This document shows, piece after piece, positions 34,223 through 43,762 of a stretch of DNA of 52,108 bases. The stretch spans positions 1 through 52,108 of the forward strand of contig JAPLMW010000065.1 of NCBI GenBank assembly GCA_026386845.1, written 5' to 3'. The notes under the pieces were generated by a model that made no database searches, was not told the origin of the DNA, and saw nothing but the letters and a program-made list of their open reading frames with translations. A program made the position numbers and the translations under genes. The stretch's first letter is position 1. The number at the start of each line of letters is the position of its first letter. This DNA is from Phycisphaerae bacterium (GTDB lineage Bacteria; Planctomycetota; Phycisphaerae; Sedimentisphaerales; UBA12454).

Positions 34223-35569
34223 TTATTCCTTCTTAAAATTATCTTCTTCAGAGGAGAAACTTTTTTCTGCCATCGAAATATATTTAACAAAAAACAAAAA
34301 CATAAATAACGAACAGATAGTAAAGTATATAACCTGTGCAACGGCCGCTCCTGTAACTCCGATGTTAACAAGCAGCAGATACAACGCCGGCAGAAAAACT
34401 ACAAATCCAATTATTTCAACCAGCAGGACTTTGCCAGCTCTGCCGATTGCAAGCAATCCGGCAGGCAGACAAAAGGCGAAACCCCATATAACAAGGGCGA
34501 ACATAAAAATAATCATCACACTCCAAGCCTGTGTATATTCAACTCCTGCTGCGATGTTCAGAATCCATTTGCCAAAAACTATCGAGCCAAGCCATACAAG
34601 CACTGATATACTGCCCGTAACGGCTGCCGTTTTTGTGATGACGTGTTTCATATCTGAAAATCGTTTTTCCGCCGCAAGGTGCGCTAGTTCAGGATAAATT
34701 ACTTGTGATATCGGCTCAATTAGCTGAACCAGAACCCAGGCAAACTGTCTTGCTATTTTGTATATGCCGGTTGCCGCTGCGCCTAAAATTGCACCGGTAA
34801 TCAGCACGTCCATTTCCCTTGAGGCAAGTCTGACCGATTGGTTTAGATTGGTGCTCAATACGAATTTCCAGATGGTTTTATTTTTTGCGATGGCACTTAA
34901 TTTTGCCTTGAGGAAATTATCGCCTGTTTCCTTATAAACCTGTCGCCATCCCGCAACCAGCAAAAACGCGGATTCCACGATACCGGCAACTACCCAGATA
35001 ACCACAAACATTAGTAAATCGCCGGAGAACATATATGCCAGCACTGCGAGAATCAGTTTTAAGAATGCCGCGGTTATCATTGCCGCGGAAATAAGCCTGA
35101 ACTTGCTGAACAGCCGCAGCAGACCGGTAGCGGTGCCCCTTAAATCAAAAAGTATCCAGAAACTATAAGCAATGGCTGCGTAAACCGTTTGTTGCTGCCA
35201 GCCCTTCCATCGGCCAAGTATATAAATAATGGCTATTGCCGTAAAAGTCCCTATAGCGGCAGTTGCGGCATCGAGAATCGTGCAGAATTTGGCAAGCGAT
35301 TTGAAATCTCTCTTTTTGTCCTGTTTGAGAAAATCAGCGCCGAACTTTATTACTGCCTGCCAGCACTGGAAATTCATAAGCCTGTCGATAATGATTACGT
35401 ATGACTGAATAAGCGCAAAGATACCCAGTTTTTCGGCACCTAATGTTCTGGCGGCAAGAGACAGGCTGATTAGCCCCATCAGGCCGGCGATACTCTGGCC
35501 GCCGAAAAGCACTGAAGCGTTTTTGAACATCCTTTTCAGAATAATGTCATTAAATATGGTTTTTAACAT
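34223..35569 (-). CDS. Wzx-type oligosaccharide flippase
   Basis: 448 residues with about 12-14 transmembrane helices of the polysaccharide-exporter (MATE/MVF) superfamily. The N-terminus NASVLFGGQSIAGLMGLISL and LGIFALIQSYVII fits Wzx/RfbX proteins. It should flip lipid-linked repeat units to the periplasm for polymerisation and ligation. It follows the glycosyl-1-phosphate transferase gene by 12 nt. Confidence 0.88.
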   Translation of the reverse strand: MLKTIFNDIILKRMFKNASVLFGGQSIAGLMGLISLSLAARTLGAEKLGIFALIQSYVIIIDRLMNFQCWQAVIKFGADFLKQDKKRDFKSLAKFCTILDAATAAIGTFTAIAIIYILGRWKGWQQQTVYAAIAYSFWILFDLRGTATGLLRLFSKFRLISAAMITAAFLKLILAVLAYMFSGDLLMFVVIWVVAGIVESAFLLVAGWRQVYKETGDNFLKAKLSAIAKNKTIWKFVLSTNLNQSVRLASREMDVLITGAILGAAATGIYKIARQFAWVLVQLIEPISQVIYPELAHLAAEKRFSDMKHVITKTAAVTGSISVLVWLGSIVFGKWILNIAAGVEYTQAWSVMIIFMFALVIWGFAFCLPAGLLAIGRAGKVLLVEIIGFVVFLPALYLLLVNIGVTGAAVAQVIYFTICSLFMFLFFVKYISMAEKSFSSEEDNFKKE

Positions 35570-35581
35570 AGCAAAAAGTTC

Positions 35582-36658
35582 TCAGTGATATTTTCTTTGC
35601 AGTGCACGCATAATCTGCCTGACGCCAACGGCGCCGATAACGTGAAAAATCAGAATAATCAGCACGAGTATTGAAACAAACATTATAATGCTTCTGACGC
35701 TTCTGGTCGCCATAAGGAAAACGCCTGCGCCGGTCGCAAGCAGCGTAACTATATAAGCAAGGACCGCTACGTGCCTTTGTTTTAGTCCAAGTCTTAAAAG
35801 TCTGTGATGAAAATGCTCCGTATCGGGCATATAGACCGGTTTTTTGTCGCCGAACCTGTTGAGCATAATAAACAGCGTGTCAAATATCGGTATTCCCATC
35901 GCCAGCAGCGGAAGCGCAAAACCTACGAGCGCCTGTGATTTTGCGGTGCACATAACGGTAGCAGAAGCAATGGTAAACCCGAGAAACAGGCTGCCGCAGT
36001 CTCCCATAAATATTTTCGCGGGATTAAAATTAAAAAACAAAAACCCTGTAAGTCCGCCCGCCAGCGCGAGCATCATTACGCATAATACCGTCTGCTCGAA
36101 ATAAATTGCCAGCGCCGCGATTGTTCCGCACGCTATTGCGCAAATACCGGCCGCAAGGCCGTCCAGCCCGTCAATAAAATTGACCGCATTCGTAACGCCT
36201 ACAATCCACAGAATCGTGAAAGGCCAGGAAAACACACCAAAGTCCAGACTGAACAAATCGGGTACGTTTATCACCTTTATTCTTATTCCGAATGCACAAA
36301 CCAGAATTGCCGCCGCTGTCTGTGTCAGAAGCTTTATCCATGTTTTGACAGGCTTTATGTCGTCAACCAAACCTGTTACAAAAACCAGCGTTGCTCCGCC
36401 GAGCAGCGCCAAAACTTTTGTGCCGAGCTGGCGAACATTCTCGCCGATTCTATTGGGCAGCAGATACACCGCCGCGACCATACACATCATCGAAATGAAA
36501 ATGGCCAGTCCGCCGATTCTCGCTATCCTGCCGGAGTGCACCTTTCTCGGCTCTGCGCGGTCGAACAGCTCGTACCGCACCGCCAGCGCAATTATCGCCG
36601 GCGTCAGTATCAGCGACATAACAAGTGAGCCAAGATATGTAAGGATATAAGTCTTCAT
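35582..36658 (-). CDS. Undecaprenyl-phosphate sugar-1-phosphate transferase (MraY/WecA family)
   Basis: 358 residues with about ten transmembrane helices and the family's catalytic loops: VDDIKPVKTW, NAVNFIDGLDGLAAG (catalytic Asp), GDCGSLFLGF and HFHHRLLRLG near the C-terminus. It starts repeat-unit synthesis by moving a GlcNAc-1-P-type group to undecaprenyl phosphate. The ATG overlaps the ligase stop as ATGA. Confidence 0.92.
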   Translation of the reverse strand: MKTYILTYLGSLVMSLILTPAIIALAVRYELFDRAEPRKVHSGRIARIGGLAIFISMMCMVAAVYLLPNRIGENVRQLGTKVLALLGGATLVFVTGLVDDIKPVKTWIKLLTQTAAAILVCAFGIRIKVINVPDLFSLDFGVFSWPFTILWIVGVTNAVNFIDGLDGLAAGICAIACGTIAALAIYFEQTVLCVMMLALAGGLTGFLFFNFNPAKIFMGDCGSLFLGFTIASATVMCTAKSQALVGFALPLLAMGIPIFDTLFIMLNRFGDKKPVYMPDTEHFHHRLLRLGLKQRHVAVLAYIVTLLATGAGVFLMATRSVRSIIMFVSILVLIILIFHVIGAVGVRQIMRALQRKYH

Positions 36659-39201
36659 TTTATGGTGAGCTCCGTCGAACCATTCTTCTCTATCCCGCTA
36701 ACGTTCTGTTTCATCACTTCCGGTTTTACCGAAAGCTCCGCCAGCAGTTTTTCAGCCTGCCGATACTTCGGCTTGAGTTTGAGGCATATTCTCAGTTGTT
36801 TGACGGCCTCGTTTGCCTGTCCGCTTTCGGCCAGAGCCTGCGCAAATTTCAGCCTCAAATCAGCGTTGCCGTAGTCCGCCGCAACTGCCGCACCAAGATA
36901 TTCCGCCGCCTTTTGACTATTGTTGTTTTTGCGATAGTAATCGCCGAGCAGAATTAATTCGCCGATATCCGCGGTATTTTTCGATGCCTTCTGTTCCGCC
37001 ATGGCAACCAGTTTCGATCGTGCCTTTTCAGCTTCGCCGGCAAAATCACTATTCTGCGACAGCATATCAGCAACATATTTTAATCTCTTTGTATCGTCTG
37101 CGGCAACTTCAACGGCAAGGTCCGCTCTTTTTTCCTGTTCAATATAAATCCGGACAATATCTCTGAAAAATGTTCCGCCCAGACCAACGGATTTACTGAA
37201 CTTCTCGAAGGAGCGTTCAGTCTCGCCTGCGCTTATATCCAGACATCCGGCGGCAAAAAGCGTTATTTCGTCGTTGGGTTCGAGCATAAATCCTTTCTTT
37301 ATATTGTCCTCACCCGCAGGTTCAAGCAGCACAAATTTCTGCAACTGCCCCAGCAAACAATACACCGGCCCGAATGTCGGACATACGGCTCGTGCCTTTT
37401 TAAGCTCATCCACGATGCCGTAAACTTCCCCGATGGCTTTATTTGTCAGCCCGCCTGTTTCCGAATCCGTTTTGCCGGCTGCGTTCTGCCATTTCCAGAC
37501 ACCCAGCCAATATCTGTATTCAATATTATCCGGCTGTGCCTGCACGGCTTTGGCCGCATAAGAAATCAATTTCTCAAAATCCCTGTTGTCGCTGATTTCG
37601 TTGCTGGTTTTTGATTTATTTTCTATTTTGTGCGCTTCCCGCCACCATCCCTCGGCAATTCTTGCCTTATCCGCGTCGATTAAGACCCAGCCGTATAAAC
37701 ACGCAAGAACCGCAGATAATATTAATAATGCCGGTTTTGGCGGTCGGACAGCGTAAGCTGTTTGTTCGCCTTTTGATCGCCTGCCGAGTGTTATTATCAA
37801 TCCGCAGAAAATCGCGGAGAGCATCGCATTGGCCGGCAGATGCTGACCGAAGTCGGTAACGCTGTGAATGAGAACCGCCATAAGCCCGAATCCAAGACCG
37901 TACACCGCGACGCTGATGGAATCTTCCTTGTTCCGCACGGCCCTGATAAAATTTACCACCACAATGAAAGCAAAAATAAGCATTATTATAAAACCCGCCA
38001 GACCGGTCTCTTCCAGAAGCTGAGCGTATTCATTTTCGGCATATCTGAACTGAAGAGCTGTATATATGCTTTGGAACATCGGATATATAACCGTATGGCT
38101 TCCCAATCCCGTGCCGAAAAAGATAAACCGTCTTACAGGCTCGGTCATATCTTTCAGTACTTCCAGTCTTGTCTGGTATCCATCGAGCGAACTAAGTGTT
38201 GCCAGTCTTTCATATACCGTATCGAATCCCGTGTATAAAACACAGACAAGTGCCGCCAATGCGATGATAACGACTATCCAGCCGTGCTGCCTGAGAGACT
38301 TTCGGGCCGATAGAAGCAGAACCGTAACGCTCATCGCGACGAGCATTGATAGCATACCGCCCCTTGTGAGCGACGCAAAAACAGCCGCTGCCGATATGCC
38401 TGCCGCTGCGACCAAAAGCCATAACGCCCTTGCCCGGGAAGAATCGAAATAATCGAATACTGTCGCGACGGTAATTTCTCTTTTATCAAACTCACGGTGC
38501 AGTATCAGCAGCGCAAGCGACAAAATCGCTCCAATGGACATATTCATAAACTGCCCGAAGTGGCTGTGATTGACAAACGGCCCGCTGACAGCTTTTGACG
38601 GAACAGAAACAAACCAGTAAATTTTCCCGTTCCCGGCGACATTCTGTGCTATCGCCAGCAGAGCCGCCGCCGTCCCGATAATTACGATTGCCTTCAAAAG
38701 TCTTTTAATTTGTTCGGCGGATTTAAAAACATTCAGCACGACAACGAAAACCGCTCCAACGCTAAGAATGATTCTTAAGTTATCTTTTGTCCCGCGGGGA
38801 TAAAAACTGAGCGTAAAATTCTCTTTCTGATTTGCTGCCTCCGTGTTTTCTGAGAGAAGTTCATTTTTGAGTGAAACGGTTTGGGGCGAAAACACCGAAA
38901 TGGTTTTCTGCGGCATCGGAATAATGGTAAATATTGCCAGAAGAGTAAATGCTGCTACGGGCACATAAGCCCATGTGAAAAGAAAACCCTCAGCGGAAAA
39001 TATCTGCCTGACGAGAAAAATAAAAAACACAGCCGCGGAAATGACAACAACAATCTCCTGGCTCAGGTCGTGGACTGCACCGAACGCCAGCGGCATAAAA
39101 GCCAGAAGCGTTATCAGTAGAATCTCAATGACTCTGTCGCTAAGCCGTATATATTCAGCCGGCAGACCGGCAGTTTTATTTATTCTTCTTCCCGTAACCA
39201 T
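36655..39201 (-). CDS. O-antigen ligase/polymerase family protein with TPR domain
   Basis: About 848 residues from the ATG at 39201, which overlaps the kinase gene end by 26 bp; a much longer upstream reading covers the kinase C-terminus and is not credible. The N-terminal half has about 12 transmembrane helices with the Wzy_C pattern (VNHSHFGQFMNMSIG, FGTGLGSHTVIYPMF, NEYAQLLEETGLAG). The C-terminal half is helical TPR-like repeats (EYLGAAVAADYGNADLRLK, NEAVKQLRICLKLKPKYRQA) that probably recruit partners in the periplasm. Polymerase versus ligase cannot be decided. Confidence 0.8.
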   Translation of the reverse strand: MVTGRRINKTAGLPAEYIRLSDRVIEILLITLLAFMPLAFGAVHDLSQEIVVVISAAVFFIFLVRQIFSAEGFLFTWAYVPVAAFTLLAIFTIIPMPQKTISVFSPQTVSLKNELLSENTEAANQKENFTLSFYPRGTKDNLRIILSVGAVFVVVLNVFKSAEQIKRLLKAIVIIGTAAALLAIAQNVAGNGKIYWFVSVPSKAVSGPFVNHSHFGQFMNMSIGAILSLALLILHREFDKREITVATVFDYFDSSRARALWLLVAAAGISAAAVFASLTRGGMLSMLVAMSVTVLLLSARKSLRQHGWIVVIIALAALVCVLYTGFDTVYERLATLSSLDGYQTRLEVLKDMTEPVRRFIFFGTGLGSHTVIYPMFQSIYTALQFRYAENEYAQLLEETGLAGFIIMLIFAFIVVVNFIRAVRNKEDSISVAVYGLGFGLMAVLIHSVTDFGQHLPANAMLSAIFCGLIITLGRRSKGEQTAYAVRPPKPALLILSAVLACLYGWVLIDADKARIAEGWWREAHKIENKSKTSNEISDNRDFEKLISYAAKAVQAQPDNIEYRYWLGVWKWQNAAGKTDSETGGLTNKAIGEVYGIVDELKKARAVCPTFGPVYCLLGQLQKFVLLEPAGEDNIKKGFMLEPNDEITLFAAGCLDISAGETERSFEKFSKSVGLGGTFFRDIVRIYIEQEKRADLAVEVAADDTKRLKYVADMLSQNSDFAGEAEKARSKLVAMAEQKASKNTADIGELILLGDYYRKNNNSQKAAEYLGAAVAADYGNADLRLKFAQALAESGQANEAVKQLRICLKLKPKYRQAEKLLAELSVKPEVMKQNVSGIEKNGSTELTIK

Positions 39202-41404
39202 AGCCGTATCCATAGTAACCATAATGAGAATAGTAACCGTATCGGCTATGTCTCGGCGAAACATCGTTAACAATCGCTCCGAGCACGTGCGCTCCGACGC
39301 CGACCAGAGCTTCTTTTGCCTGTTGCGCCGCTTTTTTCGTCGATTTCTCCGCACGAAGCACGAGAATGGTCGCGTCGCAGATAGCCGCCAGTATCTGGCT
39401 GTCCGCCACAGGCGTAATCGGCGGTGAATCAATCACTATTCTGTCATAGCGGTGCGTCAATTCCTTCAGCAGGTTTGCAAACGCTTCGCTGTTGAGCAGT
39501 TCGCTGGGGTTCGGCACATCGGGCCCGCTTGTCAGCAGGTCCAGCCCTTCTGTCGGGCAGTGTCTTATCGCCTCGTCGAGAGAAATCTGGCCTGCAAGCA
39601 CGCTCGACAGACCTTTTTCAGTTTCGTTTGTGAAGGCGAATACATTATGCTGCATCGGTTTTCTGAAGTCTGCATCGACAACAAGCGTTTTCTGGCCTGC
39701 TTGAGCCATCGCTATGGCAAGGTTGCTTACCATAGTAGTTTTGCCGTCGTTTGGCGCCGGTGAAGTAACCAGAATAGTTCTTGCCTGTCCCTTCGGCACG
39801 CTGAAGAACACGGCGGTTCGTATAGTCCTGTATGCTTCAGCAACAGAAGATTTAGGTTCAAGGTGAACTTTTTGTCCGTGGTCGGTAACGGCCTTTTTGC
39901 CCTTTCCGCCCATAGACGGCACGATTCCGAGCACCGGCACAGCCAGAATAGCCGATATTTCATCGGTGCTTCGCAGTCGCCAATCCATCAATTCTCTGAT
40001 TACAGCAAAGCCGATTCCGAACAGAATTCCGAGTATGAGACTTACTGCTACAATTTTTGCTCTTTTGGGGCTTGTCGCCAGTTCGGCGGGTCTTGCCGCT
40101 TCAAGTATGTTTACGTTAAGCGCTCCGGTGTCTTCCGAAACGTTCAATTCCTTTATCCGTTCATCGAGTATTTCGCAGAACCTTTTGCTCCGTTCGAGTT
40201 TGGACTCAATAACCGCATATTCCGTCGCCTTGACATTGAGGTCCTGTGCGGCTTTTTCTTCCTGTTTATATGACGCCATCAGCTCATCTTCTCTCTGCTT
40301 GGCGGTCTGATATTTAATATCCAGAACTTCAATATATGCCTTTGCCTGATTGTTTAACTGCAAGGCAAGCTGTCTTTCGATATCCGCTATTTTGCTTTTC
40401 AGCGCCTTGACCGTCGGATGGTCATCGCTGCACTGCAGAAGTGCGCTTTCAAGCTCGGTTTTTGACCCATCCAGTTCGATACGAAGCCGTTTTTCGCTGT
40501 CTCCTTCGAAAAGCCCCTGGTTTGTATTCAGCTGAGTCATCGCATACTGCTTGATTTTCAGCGGGTCTTCGGCAAGTTTCTGCACGGCTTCGAACTCGGC
40601 CTTTGCGTTAATGGCGGAAAGCTGGGCCTCGGCCAAAGAAACGCTGAGAGTTTTAAGCCTCTGGAACACTGCATTTTCATTGCTTCTTTCGAACGATACA
40701 ACACCGTATTGCCGCGTAAAATTCAAAAGCTCTTCAAAATTCCCCGCAAGCTCTTTGTCGCGTTCTATCTTTTCTTTCTGCAGAATTCTCAGCACTTCCG
40801 AAACGGTGCTTTTCTTTTGACTTGTCTGATAATTTACATAAGATTCGACTATAGCATTGACGATCTGGGCCGCTTCCTCTCTGTAATTCGATTCACAGCT
40901 TACCGCTATAATGTCGTCCTTGATGCCGATTTTTACATCGATTATTTTCTTCAGATAAACCACGAGATTATCAATCTCGCCTACTTCGATTATCGGCTCT
41001 GCCAGCCCGATTCGGTTCTTTATTTCTTCCGCGATAGTCGTGGGTTTTTTCTTGAGTGTCTCCAGCTTTTTTATGTCGCTTCTTTGCACAACCTGTGCAA
41101 GTATTGGCGTGGACCTAACAAGCTCTCCCTGTGTATAGAGATAATTCTTCGACTGTGTCATAATCCCTTCGTATTCGGTAATGATTCTGGGGCCTGTCTG
41201 CTCAACATAGAGCCTCGCGGTGCTTGTGTAAGTCGGCACAGCCCTTGAGATATAGAGAATCGCCGCTGCTATAAAGACCACTGTTACAATAAGGATGCTC
41301 AGTTTTCTTCTTTGCAGTGTTACCGCAAAAGTTCTGCCTTTGCCCTGTGTCAACTGCTCGGCAGCGACTGCCTGATTTCCCGTATTTATGTTGTTCTCTG
41401 TCAT
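39176..41404 (-). CDS. Wzc-like polysaccharide co-polymerase / bacterial tyrosine kinase
   Basis: 742 residues in one chain: an N-terminal Wzz domain with TM1 (about 36-54) and a long coiled periplasmic region, TM2 (about 451-470), then a BY-kinase domain with Walker A SPAPNDGKTTM (548-558), Walker A' VVDADFRKP and Walker B YDRIVIDSPPI. The tail RYGYYSHYGYYGYGYGYGKK is a Tyr cluster, the usual autophosphorylation site. It controls chain length and export with the Wza-like protein 20 nt upstream. Confidence 0.95.
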   Translation of the reverse strand: MTENNINTGNQAVAAEQLTQGKGRTFAVTLQRRKLSILIVTVVFIAAAILYISRAVPTYTSTARLYVEQTGPRIITEYEGIMTQSKNYLYTQGELVRSTPILAQVVQRSDIKKLETLKKKPTTIAEEIKNRIGLAEPIIEVGEIDNLVVYLKKIIDVKIGIKDDIIAVSCESNYREEAAQIVNAIVESYVNYQTSQKKSTVSEVLRILQKEKIERDKELAGNFEELLNFTRQYGVVSFERSNENAVFQRLKTLSVSLAEAQLSAINAKAEFEAVQKLAEDPLKIKQYAMTQLNTNQGLFEGDSEKRLRIELDGSKTELESALLQCSDDHPTVKALKSKIADIERQLALQLNNQAKAYIEVLDIKYQTAKQREDELMASYKQEEKAAQDLNVKATEYAVIESKLERSKRFCEILDERIKELNVSEDTGALNVNILEAARPAELATSPKRAKIVAVSLILGILFGIGFAVIRELMDWRLRSTDEISAILAVPVLGIVPSMGGKGKKAVTDHGQKVHLEPKSSVAEAYRTIRTAVFFSVPKGQARTILVTSPAPNDGKTTMVSNLAIAMAQAGQKTLVVDADFRKPMQHNVFAFTNETEKGLSSVLAGQISLDEAIRHCPTEGLDLLTSGPDVPNPSELLNSEAFANLLKELTHRYDRIVIDSPPITPVADSQILAAICDATILVLRAEKSTKKAAQQAKEALVGVGAHVLGAIVNDVSPRHSRYGYYSHYGYYGYGYGYGKKNK

Positions 41405-41424
41405 TTTTGTTCTCGCTTGTTTAA

Positions 41425-43131
41425 TTATAGAGCTAAGGGGTTAACATAAACTCCAAAATTGATGCGAAGCATTTGATTCAGAATCACGTTCCTTTTTGTC
41501 CTTGACGTAACATCGATTGAGATAATATCGCCCGGTTTTATTTTTACGTTACAGCTTTTAGCCATAAAATCCCTGTCGATTCTGAAGACTGCCGAGACGA
41601 TTTCACCCTTTGTATCCTGCCTGTAAACGGTCACGAATCTCGGGTCGGCTATAAGGTCAATACCGCCTGCGAAACCGACGGCCTGCATAAGGTTGTATTC
41701 GACATCCGGCGGATACGGAAAAGCGCCCGGCGATTTTGCCAGTCCTATGACGGTAAAGACCGCAGGATTAAGTCTCTTTACTTCGATAAGGTCGCCTTCC
41801 ATAAGCGGCACATCAGCAAACGGAATATTCAGCCCCTTCACAGGCAGAACAATCGCGTCGGTAGTATTGGCCGGCGGCGTTACTGCAGCCGGCTGCTCTT
41901 TGCTCTCGACAGGTTCAATGAATTTTACTTCATTAACGTTATCGACAGGCTCGGACTTAACTTTGTTTTCAACCGGAGTCTCAATGTATTTTTGATTGCT
42001 TGCCGCGGCGGAACTCGCCGGTGCCGGGCAGTTGGGACAGTCCTCTTTCTTTTCAGTATCCTGGCTCTCGGCCTTGCTGTGTTCTAAGTCATTTGCCGCT
42101 TCGAGGAGTTCTGTTTCTTCCGAACCGGGCTGTTTTCCCTGGCTCGCCGCAATCGCGGGCGAAAACTGCTCGGCAAGCTGCTCTATCGCCTGACCGACTA
42201 TGTATGCCTGCTCGGTGCCGATAACGTTCTGCAGCTCTTTTATATATTCAGCTCGTTGGGCCGCATTCTTAATATCTATTCTTTTTGTATAAAGTATTTC
42301 AGAACCGCGCTGAACAAGCAGGTTTCCCTGCGTTGCGCCCGGACTTTCAGGCTGAAATGCGAGGTCGGCCGCAAGTGCGGAAAAATCAGCCTCGTTCTTC
42401 GGCGTTTCGGCATCTTTTATATATTTCTCATCGACACCGGTATCAAGCTCAGCCAATTGCTTTATTTCATCGGCCCCTTTTGCTGGCTGAGGACTGGGCG
42501 TATATTTTCGTTTGGGATTTTTGATTGTGATAATGCTTGCTCCGCCTTCAACAATGCCGCCTGCTTTCATAAGAGCGTTTACCAGCGACATCTCGTTGCT
42601 CTGGAGCTTATAAACGCCCGGCTGCACAACCGCGCCGATTACCGTAACGTTTTTCAGATAATATTCCTTGACGTTGCATACGACACTGGGCTGGGTGACG
42701 ATATATTGGGGATAATATGCGTTAACTATTTCAGTTTCTATCTGGGCCAGCGTTTTGCCCACAATATTTATTTGGCCGAGCATCGGCAGTGTGATTGTGC
42801 CTGAATCTGATACTCTGCACAGATACGGCTGGACCTGCTGTTGCTGGTATTGAAGGTCTTTATAAAGTTTCGGCGATACTGCCGTCAATATCGTCGGCAT
42901 TTGCAGTTCGAGAACATCTCCCGCGCCGACCGTATAGGTGCCGTAATTATCTTTGGCGGTAAGCAATTGGTCGATATCAACCTTTGGAGTAATAGGACCT
43001 GCCAGTTCGAACGCCTTGACTTGTTCATTACCAGATAACCGCGGCTCTCCCTGGCAGCCGATAAGAAAAATTGCCGTAAAGCCAAACGCCGCAATCAGCA
43101 GACTCATTTTTGATATACTGTTTATTGTCAT
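41425..43131 (-). CDS. Wza-like polysaccharide export lipoprotein
   Basis: 568 residues from the ATG at 43131, chosen because GGAGGG lies just upstream and the lipoprotein signal FLIGC begins there; 44 upstream in-frame residues are discounted. Domains: Poly_export (YTVGAGDVLELQMP, GTITLPMLGQINIVGKTL), a first SLBB domain (VTVIGAVVQPGVYKL), a long linker rich in E/P/S/A (about 300-420) and a second SLBB (FTVIGLAKSPGAFPYP, NLMQAVGFAGGI). It forms the outer-membrane export channel. First gene of the operon. Confidence 0.92.
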   Translation of the reverse strand: MTINSISKMSLLIAAFGFTAIFLIGCQGEPRLSGNEQVKAFELAGPITPKVDIDQLLTAKDNYGTYTVGAGDVLELQMPTILTAVSPKLYKDLQYQQQQVQPYLCRVSDSGTITLPMLGQINIVGKTLAQIETEIVNAYYPQYIVTQPSVVCNVKEYYLKNVTVIGAVVQPGVYKLQSNEMSLVNALMKAGGIVEGGASIITIKNPKRKYTPSPQPAKGADEIKQLAELDTGVDEKYIKDAETPKNEADFSALAADLAFQPESPGATQGNLLVQRGSEILYTKRIDIKNAAQRAEYIKELQNVIGTEQAYIVGQAIEQLAEQFSPAIAASQGKQPGSEETELLEAANDLEHSKAESQDTEKKEDCPNCPAPASSAAASNQKYIETPVENKVKSEPVDNVNEVKFIEPVESKEQPAAVTPPANTTDAIVLPVKGLNIPFADVPLMEGDLIEVKRLNPAVFTVIGLAKSPGAFPYPPDVEYNLMQAVGFAGGIDLIADPRFVTVYRQDTKGEIVSAVFRIDRDFMAKSCNVKIKPGDIISIDVTSRTKRNVILNQMLRINFGVYVNPLAL

Positions 43132-43762
43132 TTTCACTTTGACCCTCCGAAAAGAAACACAACCACCCTTATAGGGATGATGATTATTTTTCAGCCCCGA
43201 AAACCTGCTTCTCAATAACATCGCTGCAGGATAGCCAAAACTATCTTTTTCGACGAAGTTCACTTTCTTAACCCTTTATCAGAAAGACCTTACGCCCTGT
43301 TCGCAAAGTCGAGAATTAACTGAGTATCAGAGATGAATTGCCCAGCTTTTCAGTTTTGCCTATCTTAACACGCGAAAGTCGAAAAGTAAAGCAAATTGTG
43401 CTGTTATAAGGCTTTACGGCAAAAAAAAGCGGATTTCATACTTTAAATCAGCAAATTATAGGACGGCCTTTAAATCTTTTTTCACAGGGACGAATTAATC
43501 CAAAAAGGTCTCCGATAAACACGGCCGTGACGGCAAGGGGGGTGGCTGTTTTTTAATACTGAAAAATGGGTAAATTTTCGTCCTTTTGTCCGATAAAGCC
43601 TAAAGTTTCTAACCTGCAAAGGCCGAAAAATCCAATATAGGACTTTTTCTCTATGCGATAAAGCGGCGGTTTTTAGTGCTGAAAACGCGCTTTAACCTGT
43701 CCTGAGCTTGTTTATATTGAGCTTTGTCGAAGTATCGAAGGAATTGAATAAAGGATTGTCCA
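43132..43762. other. Divergent region between the export operon and the ParA-CBM48 gene
   Basis: About 630 bp without a gene. A minus-strand -10 (TATAAT at 43460-43455) is present with only a poor -35, possibly serving the export operon. A CACGGCCGTG palindrome lies near 43522. The right end (43696-43741) is a REP-like repeat pair close to the ParA gene. No riboswitch signature was recognised. Confidence 0.5.
43696..43741. repeat. REP-like repeats upstream of the ParA-CBM48 gene
   Basis: CCTGTCCTGAGCTTG and TTGAGCTTTGTCGAAG are two tandem versions of the CCTGAGC..GTCGAAGG repeat family found also at 46621, 47885 and 51508-51631. They end about 20 bp before the start codon. Confidence 0.6.

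Noticed and set aside
39202-39432. N-terminal extension of the O-antigen ligase ORF
   Set aside because: It reads the tyrosine kinase C-terminus in a different frame, is Arg-rich and unlike the family; the ATG at 39201 is preferred.
43132-43263. 44-residue N-terminal extension of the export lipoprotein
   Set aside because: The lipoprotein signal and the GGAGGG ribosome site both point to the ATG at 43131.
43440-43600. c-di-GMP riboswitch upstream of the exopolysaccharide operon
   Set aside because: No GEMM core motifs could be recognised on either strand.
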